DNA of 45,884 bases from the NCBI GenBank assembly GCA_016875165.1, contig VGSF01000031.1:1-45884 (forward strand), read 5' to 3'. This document shows positions 7,964 through 16,934 of this stretch, piece by piece. Under the pieces are notes generated by a model, which had not been told where the DNA came from, did no database searches, and worked only from the letters and a program-made list of their open reading frames with translations. The stretch's first letter is position 1; each line of letters starts with the position of its first letter. Origin of the DNA: Deltaproteobacteria bacterium (GTDB lineage Bacteria; Desulfobacterota; SM23-61). A program made the position numbers and the translations under genes.

Positions 7964-8977
7964 ATGAGAGCAGCAGTTCTTGAGGTTTATCATAAACCTT
8001 TGCAGATTCGAGAGGTGGAGATTGGGGAACCAGGCCCCCAGGAGGTTACGATCGAGGTTAGAGCCTGCGGCCTATGCTCCACGGATGTCCATATCTCCGA
8101 AGGGAAAATTCCCACGGTCAAGCTGCCGCTTATTCCGGGACATGAGTTTGCGGGTATTGTGGTCAAGGTGGGGGCGGGGGTCAAAGAGTTCTCCAGCGGA
8201 GACCGAGTTGTGGTTTGCGTGGACGCTTCTTGCGGCCGGTGTGATTTTTGCCTCCGGGGAGAAACAAACCGCTGCTCGAATTTGGTCCGCATCGGCTTCG
8301 AAAGAAGCGGTGGGATGGGAGAATATGTCAATGTTCCGGCAACCAATTTGGAGAAGATATCCGATCAAATCCCCTTTGAAAAAGCTGCTATCGTTCCGGA
8401 TGCGGTGGTCTGTATGTACCGAGGTTTAAAGACCCTCGGGGGCGTCAGCGCGGGTACGAAGGTGGCTATTGTCGGAGTCGGTGGGTTGGGAATGCAGGGC
8501 ATCCGCATCGGCAGGCTCTTAGGCGCGCAGGTCACCGTCACGAGCCGGAACGATCAGAAACTGGAATTGGCCAAAACAATCGGCGCCGATCTAACCATCA
8601 ATACCAAACGGGAAAGCTTACCGGATATAGCGAAGAAAATGGGGGGATTCGATGTGGTTGCCGATTTGATTGGCACCCGGGAATCCATTTTGGAAGCAGT
8701 AACCCTATGCCGGAATGGGGGGAAAGTCATTGCCCTGGCTTATATAGACCCACGCATGGAAATACCCTCCTACGATATCGTAATCCGGGAAAAACAAGTT
8801 ATCGGATCTCGGGCCGTAACGCGTAGCGAATTCCGGGAAGTGGTGAACTTGGTCAATAGCGGCAAGCTGGAACCGCATATTGGGGAACTGATTCCGGTTC
8901 GGCATATCAATGAGGCCTTAGAGAATTTAAAGAATGGGAAGTTTTTAACCCGTAGCGTCTTGATGCATCCTTTTTAA
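7964..8977 (+). CDS. Zinc-dependent alcohol dehydrogenase (MDR superfamily)
   Basis: 337 residues. The catalytic zinc ligands are C38 (ACGLCSTDVH), H60 and E61 (PGHEFAG); the structural zinc loop is complete with C90, C93, C96 and C104 (CGRCDFCLRGETNRC). A GVGGLG nucleotide loop opens the Rossmann domain. This arrangement is typical of medium-chain polyol and sugar dehydrogenases such as threonine, sorbitol or galactitol dehydrogenases. AAAGGAGGTGG at 7950-7960 is a very strong ribosome site. It stands next to an SDR and an FGGY kinase, which is the classic set for polyol -> ketose -> ketose phosphate. Confidence 0.92.
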   Translation: MRAAVLEVYHKPLQIREVEIGEPGPQEVTIEVRACGLCSTDVHISEGKIPTVKLPLIPGHEFAGIVVKVGAGVKEFSSGDRVVVCVDASCGRCDFCLRGETNRCSNLVRIGFERSGGMGEYVNVPATNLEKISDQIPFEKAAIVPDAVVCMYRGLKTLGGVSAGTKVAIVGVGGLGMQGIRIGRLLGAQVTVTSRNDQKLELAKTIGADLTINTKRESLPDIAKKMGGFDVVADLIGTRESILEAVTLCRNGGKVIALAYIDPRMEIPSYDIVIREKQVIGSRAVTRSEFREVVNLVNSGKLEPHIGELIPVRHINEALENLKNGKFLTRSVLMHPF

Positions 8978-9055
8978 TCCGCTTAGAAAGAGGTTGTTTT
9001 TCCAAGGTAGAGGATTGCCTCTCTACTTGTAATATTTAAAATGATGGAGGAGAAA

Positions 9056-9808
9056 ATGAGACTCAAGGACAAAATTGCCATCGTCACCGGTGGGGGACGC
9101 GGGATGGGAGCAGCCTACTGTGTTGCCATGGCCCGGGAGGGGGCAAAAGTAATTGTCAACTATGTGGGGAATGCCAAGGCTGCCGAGGCGGTTGTCAATC
9201 AGATTCGACAGGCTGGCGGGGAAGCCCTGGTTTTTCAGGCCGATGTGGGGAAAAAAGTCGATGTGCAGAAAATGGTTGATTTCACGGTTCAAAAATATGG
9301 GCGGCTCGATGCCATGGTCAGCAACGCCGGGCTGGTGCACAAGGCCCCCCTTCTCGAGCAGTCTGAAGAAGTAATCGAGCGGATATTCCATACGAATGTG
9401 AAAGGGAATATTTTCTGCACCCAGGTGGCTGCCGTGCAGATGATGAAACAAAAGAAGGGTAAGATCATCCTCTGTGCATCCATTGTGGCTGTTGTCGGTG
9501 AACCTTTACTATCCGTCTACACCGCGTCGAAAGGAGCCATCCTGGCTTATACTCGGGCGGCGGCAGTGGAATTGGCCCCTTATCAGATTAATGTAAACTG
9601 TGTATTACCCGGAACTACCAAAACGGACATGTCCAAAGATGTGCTTGCGGACCCGGTAATTCAAAAAGCGTTAATCGACCCAGTGCCCTTGGGGAGGCTG
9701 GGGGTTCCAGAGGATCTTGCGGGTATCGTTCTTTACCTGGCTTCCGATGAAGCCAACTGGACCACCGGCCAGAGTTTCATCGTCGATGGGGGGCATACGA
9801 CGAAGTAA
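9056..9808 (+). CDS. Short-chain dehydrogenase/reductase
   Basis: 250 residues with the cofactor loop TGGGRGMG (11-18), NAG at 90-92, S142 and the YTASK pair Y155/K159. The start at 9056 is preferred because GGAGGAG lies at 9046-9052; an ATG at 9041 would place the ribosome site inside the coding region. The C-terminal TTGQSFIVDGG is standard. It belongs to the FabG/glucose-dehydrogenase-like group; a sugar or polyol substrate is likely from its place between an alcohol dehydrogenase and a sugar kinase. The kinase gene begins 19 bp downstream. Confidence 0.9.
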   Translation: MRLKDKIAIVTGGGRGMGAAYCVAMAREGAKVIVNYVGNAKAAEAVVNQIRQAGGEALVFQADVGKKVDVQKMVDFTVQKYGRLDAMVSNAGLVHKAPLLEQSEEVIERIFHTNVKGNIFCTQVAAVQMMKQKKGKIILCASIVAVVGEPLLSVYTASKGAILAYTRAAAVELAPYQINVNCVLPGTTKTDMSKDVLADPVIQKALIDPVPLGRLGVPEDLAGIVLYLASDEANWTTGQSFIVDGGHTTK

Positions 9809-9827
9809 CTCCACTGAGAAGGGGCGA

Positions 9828-11360
9828 ATGATGGAAAAAGACTTGATTTTGGCTCACGACCTGGGAACGACGGGCAACAAGGCGACCCTTTTCAATACCC
9901 AGGGGGAACTTTTGGCCAGTTCTTTCTATGCCTATGAAACGGATTATCCGCACCCAGGTTGGGCCGAACAGGATCCCGAGGATTGGTGGAGAGCTTTTAA
10001 AATATCCACAGTCAAATTAATCCGGGATAGCCAAGTCGACCCCAAGCGGATCGCCGGAATTTCCTTCAGCGGGCAGATGATGGGGTGCCTCCCCGTGGAC
10101 CGAGGGGGAAATCCGCTCCGGAAGGCGATCATTTGGGCCGACCAGCGGAGCATCGAGGAGGCTCGCACGCTCTCCGAAAAGGTGGGGGAAGAACAGGTCT
10201 ATTTCATTACCGGGCATCGCATCAGTCCTACCTATTCGGTGGAAAAAATCGCCTGGGTTCGCCGGAATGAGCCGGATATTTTCCGAAAGACGTTCAAAGT
10301 TCTTCACGCCAAAGATTTCCTGAGGTTTCGACTGACCGGAAAGATGGCCACGGATTATTCCGATGCCTCCAGTATGAACTTATGGGACATCAATAAAAAA
10401 GAATGGTCCTCTGAAATCTTAAAGGGGTTGGATCTTCCGAGGGAAATACTGCCCGAAGCCAGACCCTCCATAGAAATTGCCGGGGAAGTTCAAGGGGAGA
10501 TTGCAGGTGAGTTAGGCCTTCCTCCCGGGGTCCCGGTGGCAATCGGAGGTGGGGATGGCCCCTGTGCGGCGGTAGGGGCTGGAGTTATCGCTGAGGGGGA
10601 TGCCTACAGTTATATTGGCTCTTCCTCGTGGATTGCTCTGGCGAACCCCAAGCCGGTCTATGATCCCGCCCGGAGGACCGTCAATTTTTATCACCTCCAT
10701 CCGGAAATGGTAACTCCTACCGGGACTATGCAGACCGGAGGGGCATCTTATCAATGGTTGCGGAACAACTTGTGTAAAGAAGAAATCGCCGCAGGGAGCC
10801 GTCTGGGAATAAGCCCCTACGAGCTCATGAACCGGGAAGCCGAGAAAAGCCCTCCCGGTGCTAAAGGCCTGCTCTTTCTTCCCTATCTAATGGGGGAGCG
10901 AAGCCCCCATTGGAATTCGGCAGCAAGGGGCGTTTTCTTGGGTTTGACTTTGAGCCATAGCCGGGCGGATATGATCCGTGCCGTCCTGGAAGGGGTCAGT
11001 TTCAATCTCCGCATCATTCTTGACGCGTTTATCGCCCAAGGAATCCACATCCCCACGATACGGGTGATTGGTGGAGGAGCTCGGGGCGCCCTTTGGCGGC
11101 AGATCATGGCGGATATTTTCAATCGGCCGATCGAAAGACTGACTTTTCTGGAGGAGGCCACTTCGCTGGGAGCGGCCATCGCTGGGGGGATCGCCTTTGG
11201 TCTCTTCAAAAATTTCCAGGTGGCAAAGAAGATTGCCCAGGTTGCCGAAGTCCAGTACCCGCGGCCGGAATCCCGGGAAATATATGATCGAACCTATGTC
11301 ATTTTTCAGGAAGCATACGAGGCCCTCGTTCCCATCTATACCAAGCTGCAGGGCCTTTAA
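9828..11360 (+). CDS. FGGY-family carbohydrate kinase (xylulokinase-like)
   Basis: 510 residues, normal for the family. The ATP loop is LAHDLGTTGNKATLF (D11-T15), followed by GWAEQDPEDWW, SFSGQMMG and IIWADQRS, all characteristic of xylulokinase-type FGGY enzymes; the second domain has VAIGGGDGPCAAVGAG and VIGGGARGALWRQIMAD. It phosphorylates a ketose or polyol with ATP in the cytoplasm. Start at 9828 (a second ATG follows at 9831) because GAGAAGGGG precedes it; the in-frame ATG at 9717 lies inside the previous gene and would add 37 unrelated residues. D-xylulose is the first guess; erythritol, ribulose or other polyols are possible. Confidence 0.88.
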   Translation: MMEKDLILAHDLGTTGNKATLFNTQGELLASSFYAYETDYPHPGWAEQDPEDWWRAFKISTVKLIRDSQVDPKRIAGISFSGQMMGCLPVDRGGNPLRKAIIWADQRSIEEARTLSEKVGEEQVYFITGHRISPTYSVEKIAWVRRNEPDIFRKTFKVLHAKDFLRFRLTGKMATDYSDASSMNLWDINKKEWSSEILKGLDLPREILPEARPSIEIAGEVQGEIAGELGLPPGVPVAIGGGDGPCAAVGAGVIAEGDAYSYIGSSSWIALANPKPVYDPARRTVNFYHLHPEMVTPTGTMQTGGASYQWLRNNLCKEEIAAGSRLGISPYELMNREAEKSPPGAKGLLFLPYLMGERSPHWNSAARGVFLGLTLSHSRADMIRAVLEGVSFNLRIILDAFIAQGIHIPTIRVIGGGARGALWRQIMADIFNRPIERLTFLEEATSLGAAIAGGIAFGLFKNFQVAKKIAQVAEVQYPRPESREIYDRTYVIFQEAYEALVPIYTKLQGL

Positions 11361-11372
11361 GGAGGAAAAGAA

Positions 11373-12422
11373 ATGAAAGCAGCCGTAATTGTCCGGCCGG
11401 GACAACTCGAAATCCAAGAAATTCCCATGCCGGGATTCAGTGATTACCAGGTATTGGTGGAGCAATTAGCCTGCGGCATTTGTACCGGAACGGATTGGAA
11501 ACTTCTGGAAGGCCATTTCAAAGGATTTTCAACCTATCCGGCGGTACTGGGGCACGAAGCCGTGGGCCGGGTCATTAAGAAAGGAAAGAAGGTCCGCAGT
11601 TTTGAAATCGGAGACCTCGTGCTCCGTCCGGGGCTGGAGACCATCGGCGACGGGACTTCCCTTTATTCCGGTTGGGGGGCCTTTGCGGAATACGGCGTGG
11701 CCGGGGATGGAAAGGCCATGCTGGAGGATGGGAAAGTCCGGCTTGAGGATGGGTGGAACGACATCTACTTGTCCCAGCAGAAAATCCCCAGAGGAATGAA
11801 TCCGGTTCAGGGAACCATGCTGATTACGCATAAAGAGGTCTTATCGGCCATTTATCGATTTGGCATGCGGCCGAATGCTTCCATCATGATCTTTGGCATG
11901 GGGCCCGTGGGATTATCGTTTGTGCGGTTCTGCAAAATCCTCGGGCTCGGACCCATCATTGCCTGTGATATGGAAAATTCACGCCTTGATTTAGCCCGGG
12001 AAATGGGAGCCGACGATTGCCTTGATGTTCGCGGTACGAAACCAGAAACATGGGCAAAGGAGCGATTTCCGGAAGGACTTGATTTTGTTGTGGATGCAGT
12101 TGGGGTGACGGAGCTGCTGAACCAGGCCATGAATATAGTCAAGTTTAACGGGTCTATTTGTGCATACGGAATTTCTACCCGATCGCAGATGAATTTAAAC
12201 TGGGAGAATGGTCCTTATAACTGGAAGCTTCATTTCCTGCAATGGCCGACTTTCCAGGAGGAGTCAGCCACTCATAGCCAAATTCTTAACTGGATCCAGA
12301 TGCGGGTTTTGGATGCGGGAAAGTTTGTCACCCACGTTCTGCCCCTCAGCCGACTTCAAGAGGGTTTAAACCTGTTGAGGGAACGAAAGGCCCTAAAAGC
12401 GGTGATTGACCTCAAGGCTTGA
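11373..12422 (+). CDS. MDR-family alcohol/sugar dehydrogenase without the structural zinc site
   Basis: 349 residues. The catalytic region is present with C37 (ACGICTGTDW), H61 and E62 (LGHEAVG), and the nucleotide loop is GMGPVG. Unlike the enzyme at 7964 it has no four-cysteine structural zinc loop: residues around 85-130 instead carry a Gly-rich GWGAFAEYG segment. Relatives include bacteriochlorophyllide dehydrogenases and various sugar dehydrogenases. AAGGAGG at 11359-11365 overlaps the kinase stop codon, so translation is coupled to it. Substrate unknown; a second oxidation of the same carbohydrate is the simplest reading. Confidence 0.85.
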   Translation: MKAAVIVRPGQLEIQEIPMPGFSDYQVLVEQLACGICTGTDWKLLEGHFKGFSTYPAVLGHEAVGRVIKKGKKVRSFEIGDLVLRPGLETIGDGTSLYSGWGAFAEYGVAGDGKAMLEDGKVRLEDGWNDIYLSQQKIPRGMNPVQGTMLITHKEVLSAIYRFGMRPNASIMIFGMGPVGLSFVRFCKILGLGPIIACDMENSRLDLAREMGADDCLDVRGTKPETWAKERFPEGLDFVVDAVGVTELLNQAMNIVKFNGSICAYGISTRSQMNLNWENGPYNWKLHFLQWPTFQEESATHSQILNWIQMRVLDAGKFVTHVLPLSRLQEGLNLLRERKALKAVIDLKA

Positions 12423-12445
12423 GCCATTCTTTCAATAGAGAGGGA

Positions 12446-12943
12446 ATGATGCGAATAGAAAAATATCCGTGTATAAATCTTTCCCTTTTGCCATCCAAGT
12501 TGGGACAAGCGGTTACCCACCCCTCCAGGGAGCCCACTTTTAAAACGGATATCCTTTCTTACTGGGACGGGATTGCTTCCTGGCAGATTTCCGGAGAAAC
12601 AGGAATTGGCTGGTTTGAGCTCCCAAGGAGGATTTTCATAGGAGAGGAAGTAGAGCGACATGTTTTGACTCCGGAAGCTTTGCTTTGTTTCCAGGGGGCG
12701 GCGGCTTGCTTGATCGGAAAGCCCAAAGACCCGAAAGTACTGAGCGAGGTTGATTTTCAAGCTTTTCATATTGAACAGGGGCAAGGGATTATCTTTTCTG
12801 CTGGAGTATGGCATGCTCTTCCTTTTCCCGTTACAGAGAAGGCGGTGTTCTGGGTCATTTTCCGAAAAGGAACAGCACAAAGGGATTTACAGATTATAAA
12901 TTTGCGGGCGGAGCGAAATTTTCAATTTCAAATTAACTTATGA
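12446..12943 (+). CDS. Ureidoglycolate lyase-like (AllA-type) cupin protein
   Basis: 165 residues with the pattern of the ureidoglycolate lyase family: an E-x-x-x-RH segment (EEVERHVLTPEALLCF), GQGIIFSAGVWHALPFPV in the cupin core, and a final aromatic-rich strand. Known members split ureidoglycolate into glyoxylate and urea; many family proteins beside sugar genes have no tested activity. The start at 12446 is preceded by AGAGAGGGA; an in-frame TTG at 12419 overlaps the upstream stop but lacks a good ribosome site. No other purine or allantoin genes are in view, so the specific substrate is doubtful. Confidence 0.65.
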   Translation: MMRIEKYPCINLSLLPSKLGQAVTHPSREPTFKTDILSYWDGIASWQISGETGIGWFELPRRIFIGEEVERHVLTPEALLCFQGAAACLIGKPKDPKVLSEVDFQAFHIEQGQGIIFSAGVWHALPFPVTEKAVFWVIFRKGTAQRDLQIINLRAERNFQFQINL

Positions 12944-12998
12944 TGTTTTATTTCATCCTTTAATTTGGGGATTATATAAGTTAGACGGGGATAAATCT

Positions 12999-14810
12999 AT
13001 GTTTCGTGGCGGGTATGCGGGAAAAATTTTACGGATCGACCTCGGTCAGCGAAAAACTGCAGATGTGGATTATCCGGAGGAACTTCGGAAAAAATATCTC
13101 GGGGGACGAGGGGTGGCTGCCTACTTTTATTATCGCGAATTGCCGGCGGTTCTGAACCCGTTGAATCCCGAAAATAAAATATTTTTTATAACGGGGCCCC
13201 TGACGGGAATGCCCGTTTTGGCGAGTACGAAGATGCAGCTGGCCACACGCTCGCCGGACACGGGACATTATCTGTGTTCGAATTCCAGCGGCAATTTTGG
13301 CCCCTACCTAAAGTTCGCGGGCTACGACGGCATAATTCTGGAGGGCCGGGCTTCTTCTCCCGTGGCGGTGATCATCGATGACGCAGGAGTGCATTTCCAG
13401 GATGCAAAACATCTTTGGGGGAAAAAGACGACCGAGGTTGACGAATATTTCAAGAAGGCCTTTGCCGGAAAGAGGATCGGGGTCATATCCATTGGTCCGG
13501 CCGCAGAGCGGGGAGTCCGGATTGCGTGCATCCAGGTGGATGGCCGGAGCTTCGGCCGCGGGGGCGCCGGAGCGGCGATGGCCGCAAAGAACGTCAAGGC
13601 CCTGGTTTCATGCGGGACTCGCCCTCTTCCCGCAGCCGATCTGGATGCGCTAAAAGGATCCATTGCCCAAGCTGCCAAGGATGTGCGGCAGTCGAAGAGG
13701 AGCCACACAACGCATGGGACTCCGCAGTACACGGAAATCATAAATGAGTTCGGTTGCTATCCCACGCGTAACTTCCAGACGGCGGTATTCGACGGGATCA
13801 ACACGATCAGCTCGGTTTACATGAAAGAGCATTATTTCGTCCGCAACCAGGCCTGCTACCGTTGCCCGGTGGGCTGCGCCCAGGTCTGCGCGGTAAAGGA
13901 AGGGTCTTTCAAGGGAGCGGAAAGCGATCCGGAGTATGAAACCATCGGCGCTTTCGGGGGTCAGTGCGGGGTAAGCGATTTTGGCGCCATAATCGCCGCT
14001 AACCAGATCTGTGATGAAGAGGGCATTGATACGATGACTACTGGAACCTTGATTGCCTTCGCCATGGAATGTGTTAAACGAGGTCTGATTTCCGGAGCAG
14101 AGATCGAAGGGCTCGACCTACGTTTTGGAAACAGCGAAGCTATGGTGGAGATGGTCAAGCGTATTGCCAGAAGGGAAGGGCTGGGAGATATTCTCTCCAG
14201 CGGATTCTCCCAGATCCGGGGTAAGCGGCCCGAACTTGAGCCTTACATGATGCACGTAAAAGGGATGGCCTTTGCTCATTATGAACCGCGTGGCTTCCAT
14301 GGGATGGGTTTGGCGTTTGGGACTTCCAGCAGGGGGGCCTGCCACAACGTAGGTGGATGGACCATCCGCGATGAGCTGGTGGTTAAAAAGTATGATCGCT
14401 TCGCGACGAAAGGAAAGGGCAGGCTGGTGCAAACTCTCCAGGATAACCGGGCATATGTAGATTCTCTCGGTATTTGCACTGTTGTGCGGGGAGCTCTGGG
14501 TTTCGGTGATTCTCCCTCGGGTAAGGTTCTGGAATATGTAACGGGGTACGATTTCACCCCCCAGCTAATGAACATCGGCAGTAGAATTTACACGCTGGAG
14601 CGGCTTATCCTAAACCGGGAAGGGCTAACGCGAAAGGATGACCTCCTCCCGGAGCGGATGAAAGAGCCACTTCCGGAAGGCTTCGCCAAAGGAAGGGATA
14701 TCACTCCGGCTATGTATGATGAAATGCTTGAAGAGTATTATCAGATTCGGGGTTGGGATCGTAACGGGATCCCTCGCCAAGAAATGGTCTTCAGTCTTGA
14801 AATTCCTTGA
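12999..14810 (+). CDS. aor: Aldehyde:ferredoxin oxidoreductase (tungsten-pterin enzyme)
   Basis: 603 residues, almost the length of the Pyrococcus furiosus AOR. The 4Fe-4S ligands are C286, C289, C293 (CYRCPVGC) and C493 (LGICTVVRG), the same spacing as in the archaeal enzyme. The N-terminal GGRGVAAYFYY, the pterin-binding GNFGPYLKFAGYDG and GRGGAGAAMAAKNVKA, D344 in GIDTMTTG and D488 before the last cysteine are all present. It interconverts aldehydes and carboxylates with ferredoxin in the cytoplasm and is oxygen sensitive. It would remove aldehydes made by the dehydrogenases of this locus. The ribosome site is weak (ACGGGGAT), and the HAD gene overlaps its stop. Confidence 0.93.
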   Translation: MFRGGYAGKILRIDLGQRKTADVDYPEELRKKYLGGRGVAAYFYYRELPAVLNPLNPENKIFFITGPLTGMPVLASTKMQLATRSPDTGHYLCSNSSGNFGPYLKFAGYDGIILEGRASSPVAVIIDDAGVHFQDAKHLWGKKTTEVDEYFKKAFAGKRIGVISIGPAAERGVRIACIQVDGRSFGRGGAGAAMAAKNVKALVSCGTRPLPAADLDALKGSIAQAAKDVRQSKRSHTTHGTPQYTEIINEFGCYPTRNFQTAVFDGINTISSVYMKEHYFVRNQACYRCPVGCAQVCAVKEGSFKGAESDPEYETIGAFGGQCGVSDFGAIIAANQICDEEGIDTMTTGTLIAFAMECVKRGLISGAEIEGLDLRFGNSEAMVEMVKRIARREGLGDILSSGFSQIRGKRPELEPYMMHVKGMAFAHYEPRGFHGMGLAFGTSSRGACHNVGGWTIRDELVVKKYDRFATKGKGRLVQTLQDNRAYVDSLGICTVVRGALGFGDSPSGKVLEYVTGYDFTPQLMNIGSRIYTLERLILNREGLTRKDDLLPERMKEPLPEGFAKGRDITPAMYDEMLEEYYQIRGWDRNGIPRQEMVFSLEIP

Positions 14811-15598
14811 TTACAGTATTTGAAGAGGGTCCTTGTTTGCAGATTTATTTCGGGACACAGGTATTCGAAGCCCAGGGATTATTTTTTGATAAAGATGGCA
14901 CCTTAGTGGACCTGCACCATCAGTATTCAACCCTGATGGACAAGCGGGCGGAAAAGATTTTAGCCCATCTTTCCCAAGGAAAAGAGGGATTCCGGCGGGC
15001 CCTTGGCCGGGCTGTTGGCTATGATGTTGATTTTCGAAAGATTGCTCCGGGTGGCCCCTTGGCCGTAGCCACCCGAGAACAGACCCTTCAGATCGTGATT
15101 CATTTTCTCTCTCAACAAGGCTTTCCTTTGGAAAAAGCGGAGAATATTACCCGTGAATCTTTCCGTTTAGCTGACCAGGAACTTGAGCTGGATGAGCTTA
15201 TCAGGCCAATGAGTGGTTTATATTCTCTTCTGGAGGCTCTCAATGGGAGAAATATTCCCCTGGCCTGTCTTACGAACGATGAGCATCGGCGCGCTCAGAA
15301 TACTCTTGAATTCCTGAAGATTTCGGCGTTTTTTTCACTCATTTTAGGTGGGGACGAAGTAACCTGTTCAAAACCAGACCCGGAAATGATTAAAACGGCC
15401 TGCCAAAGGCTAATGCTTTTTCCCAAGGAAATTGTTTACATCGGGGATACCGTAACCGACATGATTATGGCCAAAAAGGCGGGAGCCGGATTGGCAGTAG
15501 GGGTCTTGGGCGGGGCGGCGAATAAATCTCTTTTGGCAGCCGCAGCCGACGTTGTAATCCCCAATTTAGAGGCAATCTTCGTTCCCAGTAACCACTAA
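14807..15598 (+). CDS. HAD-superfamily phosphatase (phosphoglycolate phosphatase-like)
   Basis: 263 residues with all HAD motifs: FFDKDGTLVD (nucleophile D28, D30), CLTNDEHRR (motif II), CSKPDPEM (lysine of motif III) and YIGDTVTDMIMAKKAGA (motif IV). An alpha-helical C1 cap lies between motifs I and II, as in phosphoglycolate phosphatase and beta-phosphoglucomutase. The TTG start at 14807 overlaps the AOR stop (TTGA), suggesting coupling; a second TTG at 14837 with AGAGGG upstream is an alternative that removes ten residues. It dephosphorylates a small phosphate ester; which one is not visible. Confidence 0.85.
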   Translation: MITVFEEGPCLQIYFGTQVFEAQGLFFDKDGTLVDLHHQYSTLMDKRAEKILAHLSQGKEGFRRALGRAVGYDVDFRKIAPGGPLAVATREQTLQIVIHFLSQQGFPLEKAENITRESFRLADQELELDELIRPMSGLYSLLEALNGRNIPLACLTNDEHRRAQNTLEFLKISAFFSLILGGDEVTCSKPDPEMIKTACQRLMLFPKEIVYIGDTVTDMIMAKKAGAGLAVGVLGGAANKSLLAAAADVVIPNLEAIFVPSNH

Positions 15599-15622
15599 TT
15601 CATTAACGAAGAAAGAATAAAT

Positions 15623-16561
15623 ATGCCAGCAAAATATACAGTATTAATTACATCCACTTCTTTTAATAAAATAGATCCTCTTCCTCGGGAACGACTCATT
15701 CAACATGGTTGCAAGATCGTTGACAACCCCTTTAATCGCCCTTTAAAAGAAAATGATTTAATCCCCTTATTAAAAGATGTCGATGGAGTCATAGCAGGAT
15801 TGGATGAATATACCCGCAAGGCGATTTTCAGCTCTAAAAAACTTAAAGTCATTTCCCGATACGGAGTTGGGTTGGATAATATTAACCTGGAGGCTGCCGA
15901 GGAACGTGGAATTTTAGTGGTCAATACGCCTGAAGTGAATACCCAGGCTGTGACCGATCTAACTTTTGGGCTTATGCTGGCTGTTTGCCGAAAGATACCG
16001 CAAGCTCATATGTCAACGCAGAAAGGAGAATGGGGCAGGTTCATTGGACGAGGAGTTTACAAAAAAAGCATTGGAATTGTCGGCCTCGGGCGAATTGGCA
16101 AAGCGGTTGCCGACCGCGCTAAAGGATTTTCGATGGATATTCTCGCCTATGATATAAAAAAAGATGAAATTTCCTCTCAAACGCAGGGGATCCACTTCCT
16201 TCCCTTGGATGAACTTTTAGCCAAAGGAGATTTTATTACCTTACACTGCGATTTAAATCCTGGTTCGAAAGGAATAATCGGGGTAAGAGAGTTGGCTTTA
16301 ATGAAAAAAACAGCCTACTTAATCAATACCGCCCGAGGTGGGTTGATAGACGAAAAGGCTCTTTTCGAAACACTCAGGGATGGGAAAATTGCCGGCGCAG
16401 CTATTGATACCTTTCAGGATGAACCCCCAGTAGGTAGCCCTTTACTGACCTTGGATAATATTTTGACCACCCCCCATATTGGATCATACACACATGATGC
16501 ACTCCTTGAGATGGGGCTAATTGCCGTGGACAATCTGATTCAATATCTTGGAAAAGAATAA
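15623..16561 (+). CDS. D-2-hydroxyacid dehydrogenase (phosphoglycerate / hydroxypyruvate reductase type)
   Basis: 312 residues. The nucleotide loop is GIVGLGRIGKAV (151-162), and the catalytic residues R238 (NTARGG), E267 (DEPP) and H285 (PHIGSYT) are in place. It lacks the ACT domain of long SerA proteins, so it is of the short type that includes hydroxypyruvate/glyoxylate reductases and 3-phosphoglycerate dehydrogenases. It uses NAD(P)H in the cytoplasm. The start follows GAAGAAAG, a modest ribosome site, 24 bp after the HAD gene. It appears to be the last gene of the first catabolic run; codon use is more A/T-rich than its upstream neighbours. Confidence 0.88.
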   Translation: MPAKYTVLITSTSFNKIDPLPRERLIQHGCKIVDNPFNRPLKENDLIPLLKDVDGVIAGLDEYTRKAIFSSKKLKVISRYGVGLDNINLEAAEERGILVVNTPEVNTQAVTDLTFGLMLAVCRKIPQAHMSTQKGEWGRFIGRGVYKKSIGIVGLGRIGKAVADRAKGFSMDILAYDIKKDEISSQTQGIHFLPLDELLAKGDFITLHCDLNPGSKGIIGVRELALMKKTAYLINTARGGLIDEKALFETLRDGKIAGAAIDTFQDEPPVGSPLLTLDNILTTPHIGSYTHDALLEMGLIAVDNLIQYLGKE

Positions 16562-16609
16562 TGCCTTTTCTTATAAGGGGTTTCATCCGAAGTGGTAATC
16601 CTCATTATT

Positions 16610-16645
16610 GATGGTCTCGTGAAAAGTCATCACTCCGGTGAAAAC
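16610..16645. repeat. Left half of a GATGATCTCG-type repeat (family B)
   Basis: GATGGTCTCGTGAAAAGTC (16610-16628) matches the end sequence of the repeats at 25716, 27605 and 27871 with two differences, followed by CACTCCGGTGAAAACAGGAG, a degenerate form of their inner hairpin. No matching right half is found; instead the sequence runs into the cupin remnant. This looks like a deletion or recombination junction. Confidence 0.6.
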
Positions 16646-16830
16646 AGGAGCCCGAGCGATTAATAAAGCCAGGGGATATTTGGATAGTACCGGCGAAAAT
16701 CAGGCATGGATTAGAATATACAGGGGAGGTGGAAGTCCCGGAGATCGTCAGCCCGCCCATGATGGATAATTTTATTGGCTACGCCATAAAACAAACATTT
16801 TTCGAGGAAGAAGAAAAAAGAACCGAATAG
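16642..16830 (+). pseudogene. 5'-truncated cupin-family gene remnant
   Basis: The frame from 16642 to a TAG at 16828-16830 is open and encodes RLIKPGDIWIVPAKIRHG followed by an acidic tail ending EEEEKRTE. PGDIWIVPAxIRHG is the second cupin motif (histidine near the end of the barrel). There is no start codon before 16764, and a TGA at 16639-16641, inside the adjoining repeat half, closes the frame upstream. The first cupin motif is missing, so I read this as the 3' third of a gene whose front was replaced by a family-B repeat. Confidence 0.6.
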
Positions 16831-16906
16831 TCACCAAAAGACCCCCATCCTTTTATTCTTGGCCCTCCCGCTTTGACTCATCCTCGAGAAAATTCCTAAA
16901 TTTTTC

Positions 16907-16934
16907 TTGACACGCAGTCGAAATATCATATACT
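16907..16934 (+). promoter_or_regulatory. Sigma-70-type promoter of the tetR-efflux operon
   Basis: TTGACA (16907-16912) and TATACT (16929-16934) are separated by 16 bp, a near-consensus promoter. The TetR-family gene starts about 60 bp downstream. The -10 box runs into the palindrome at 16933-16948. Confidence 0.75.
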
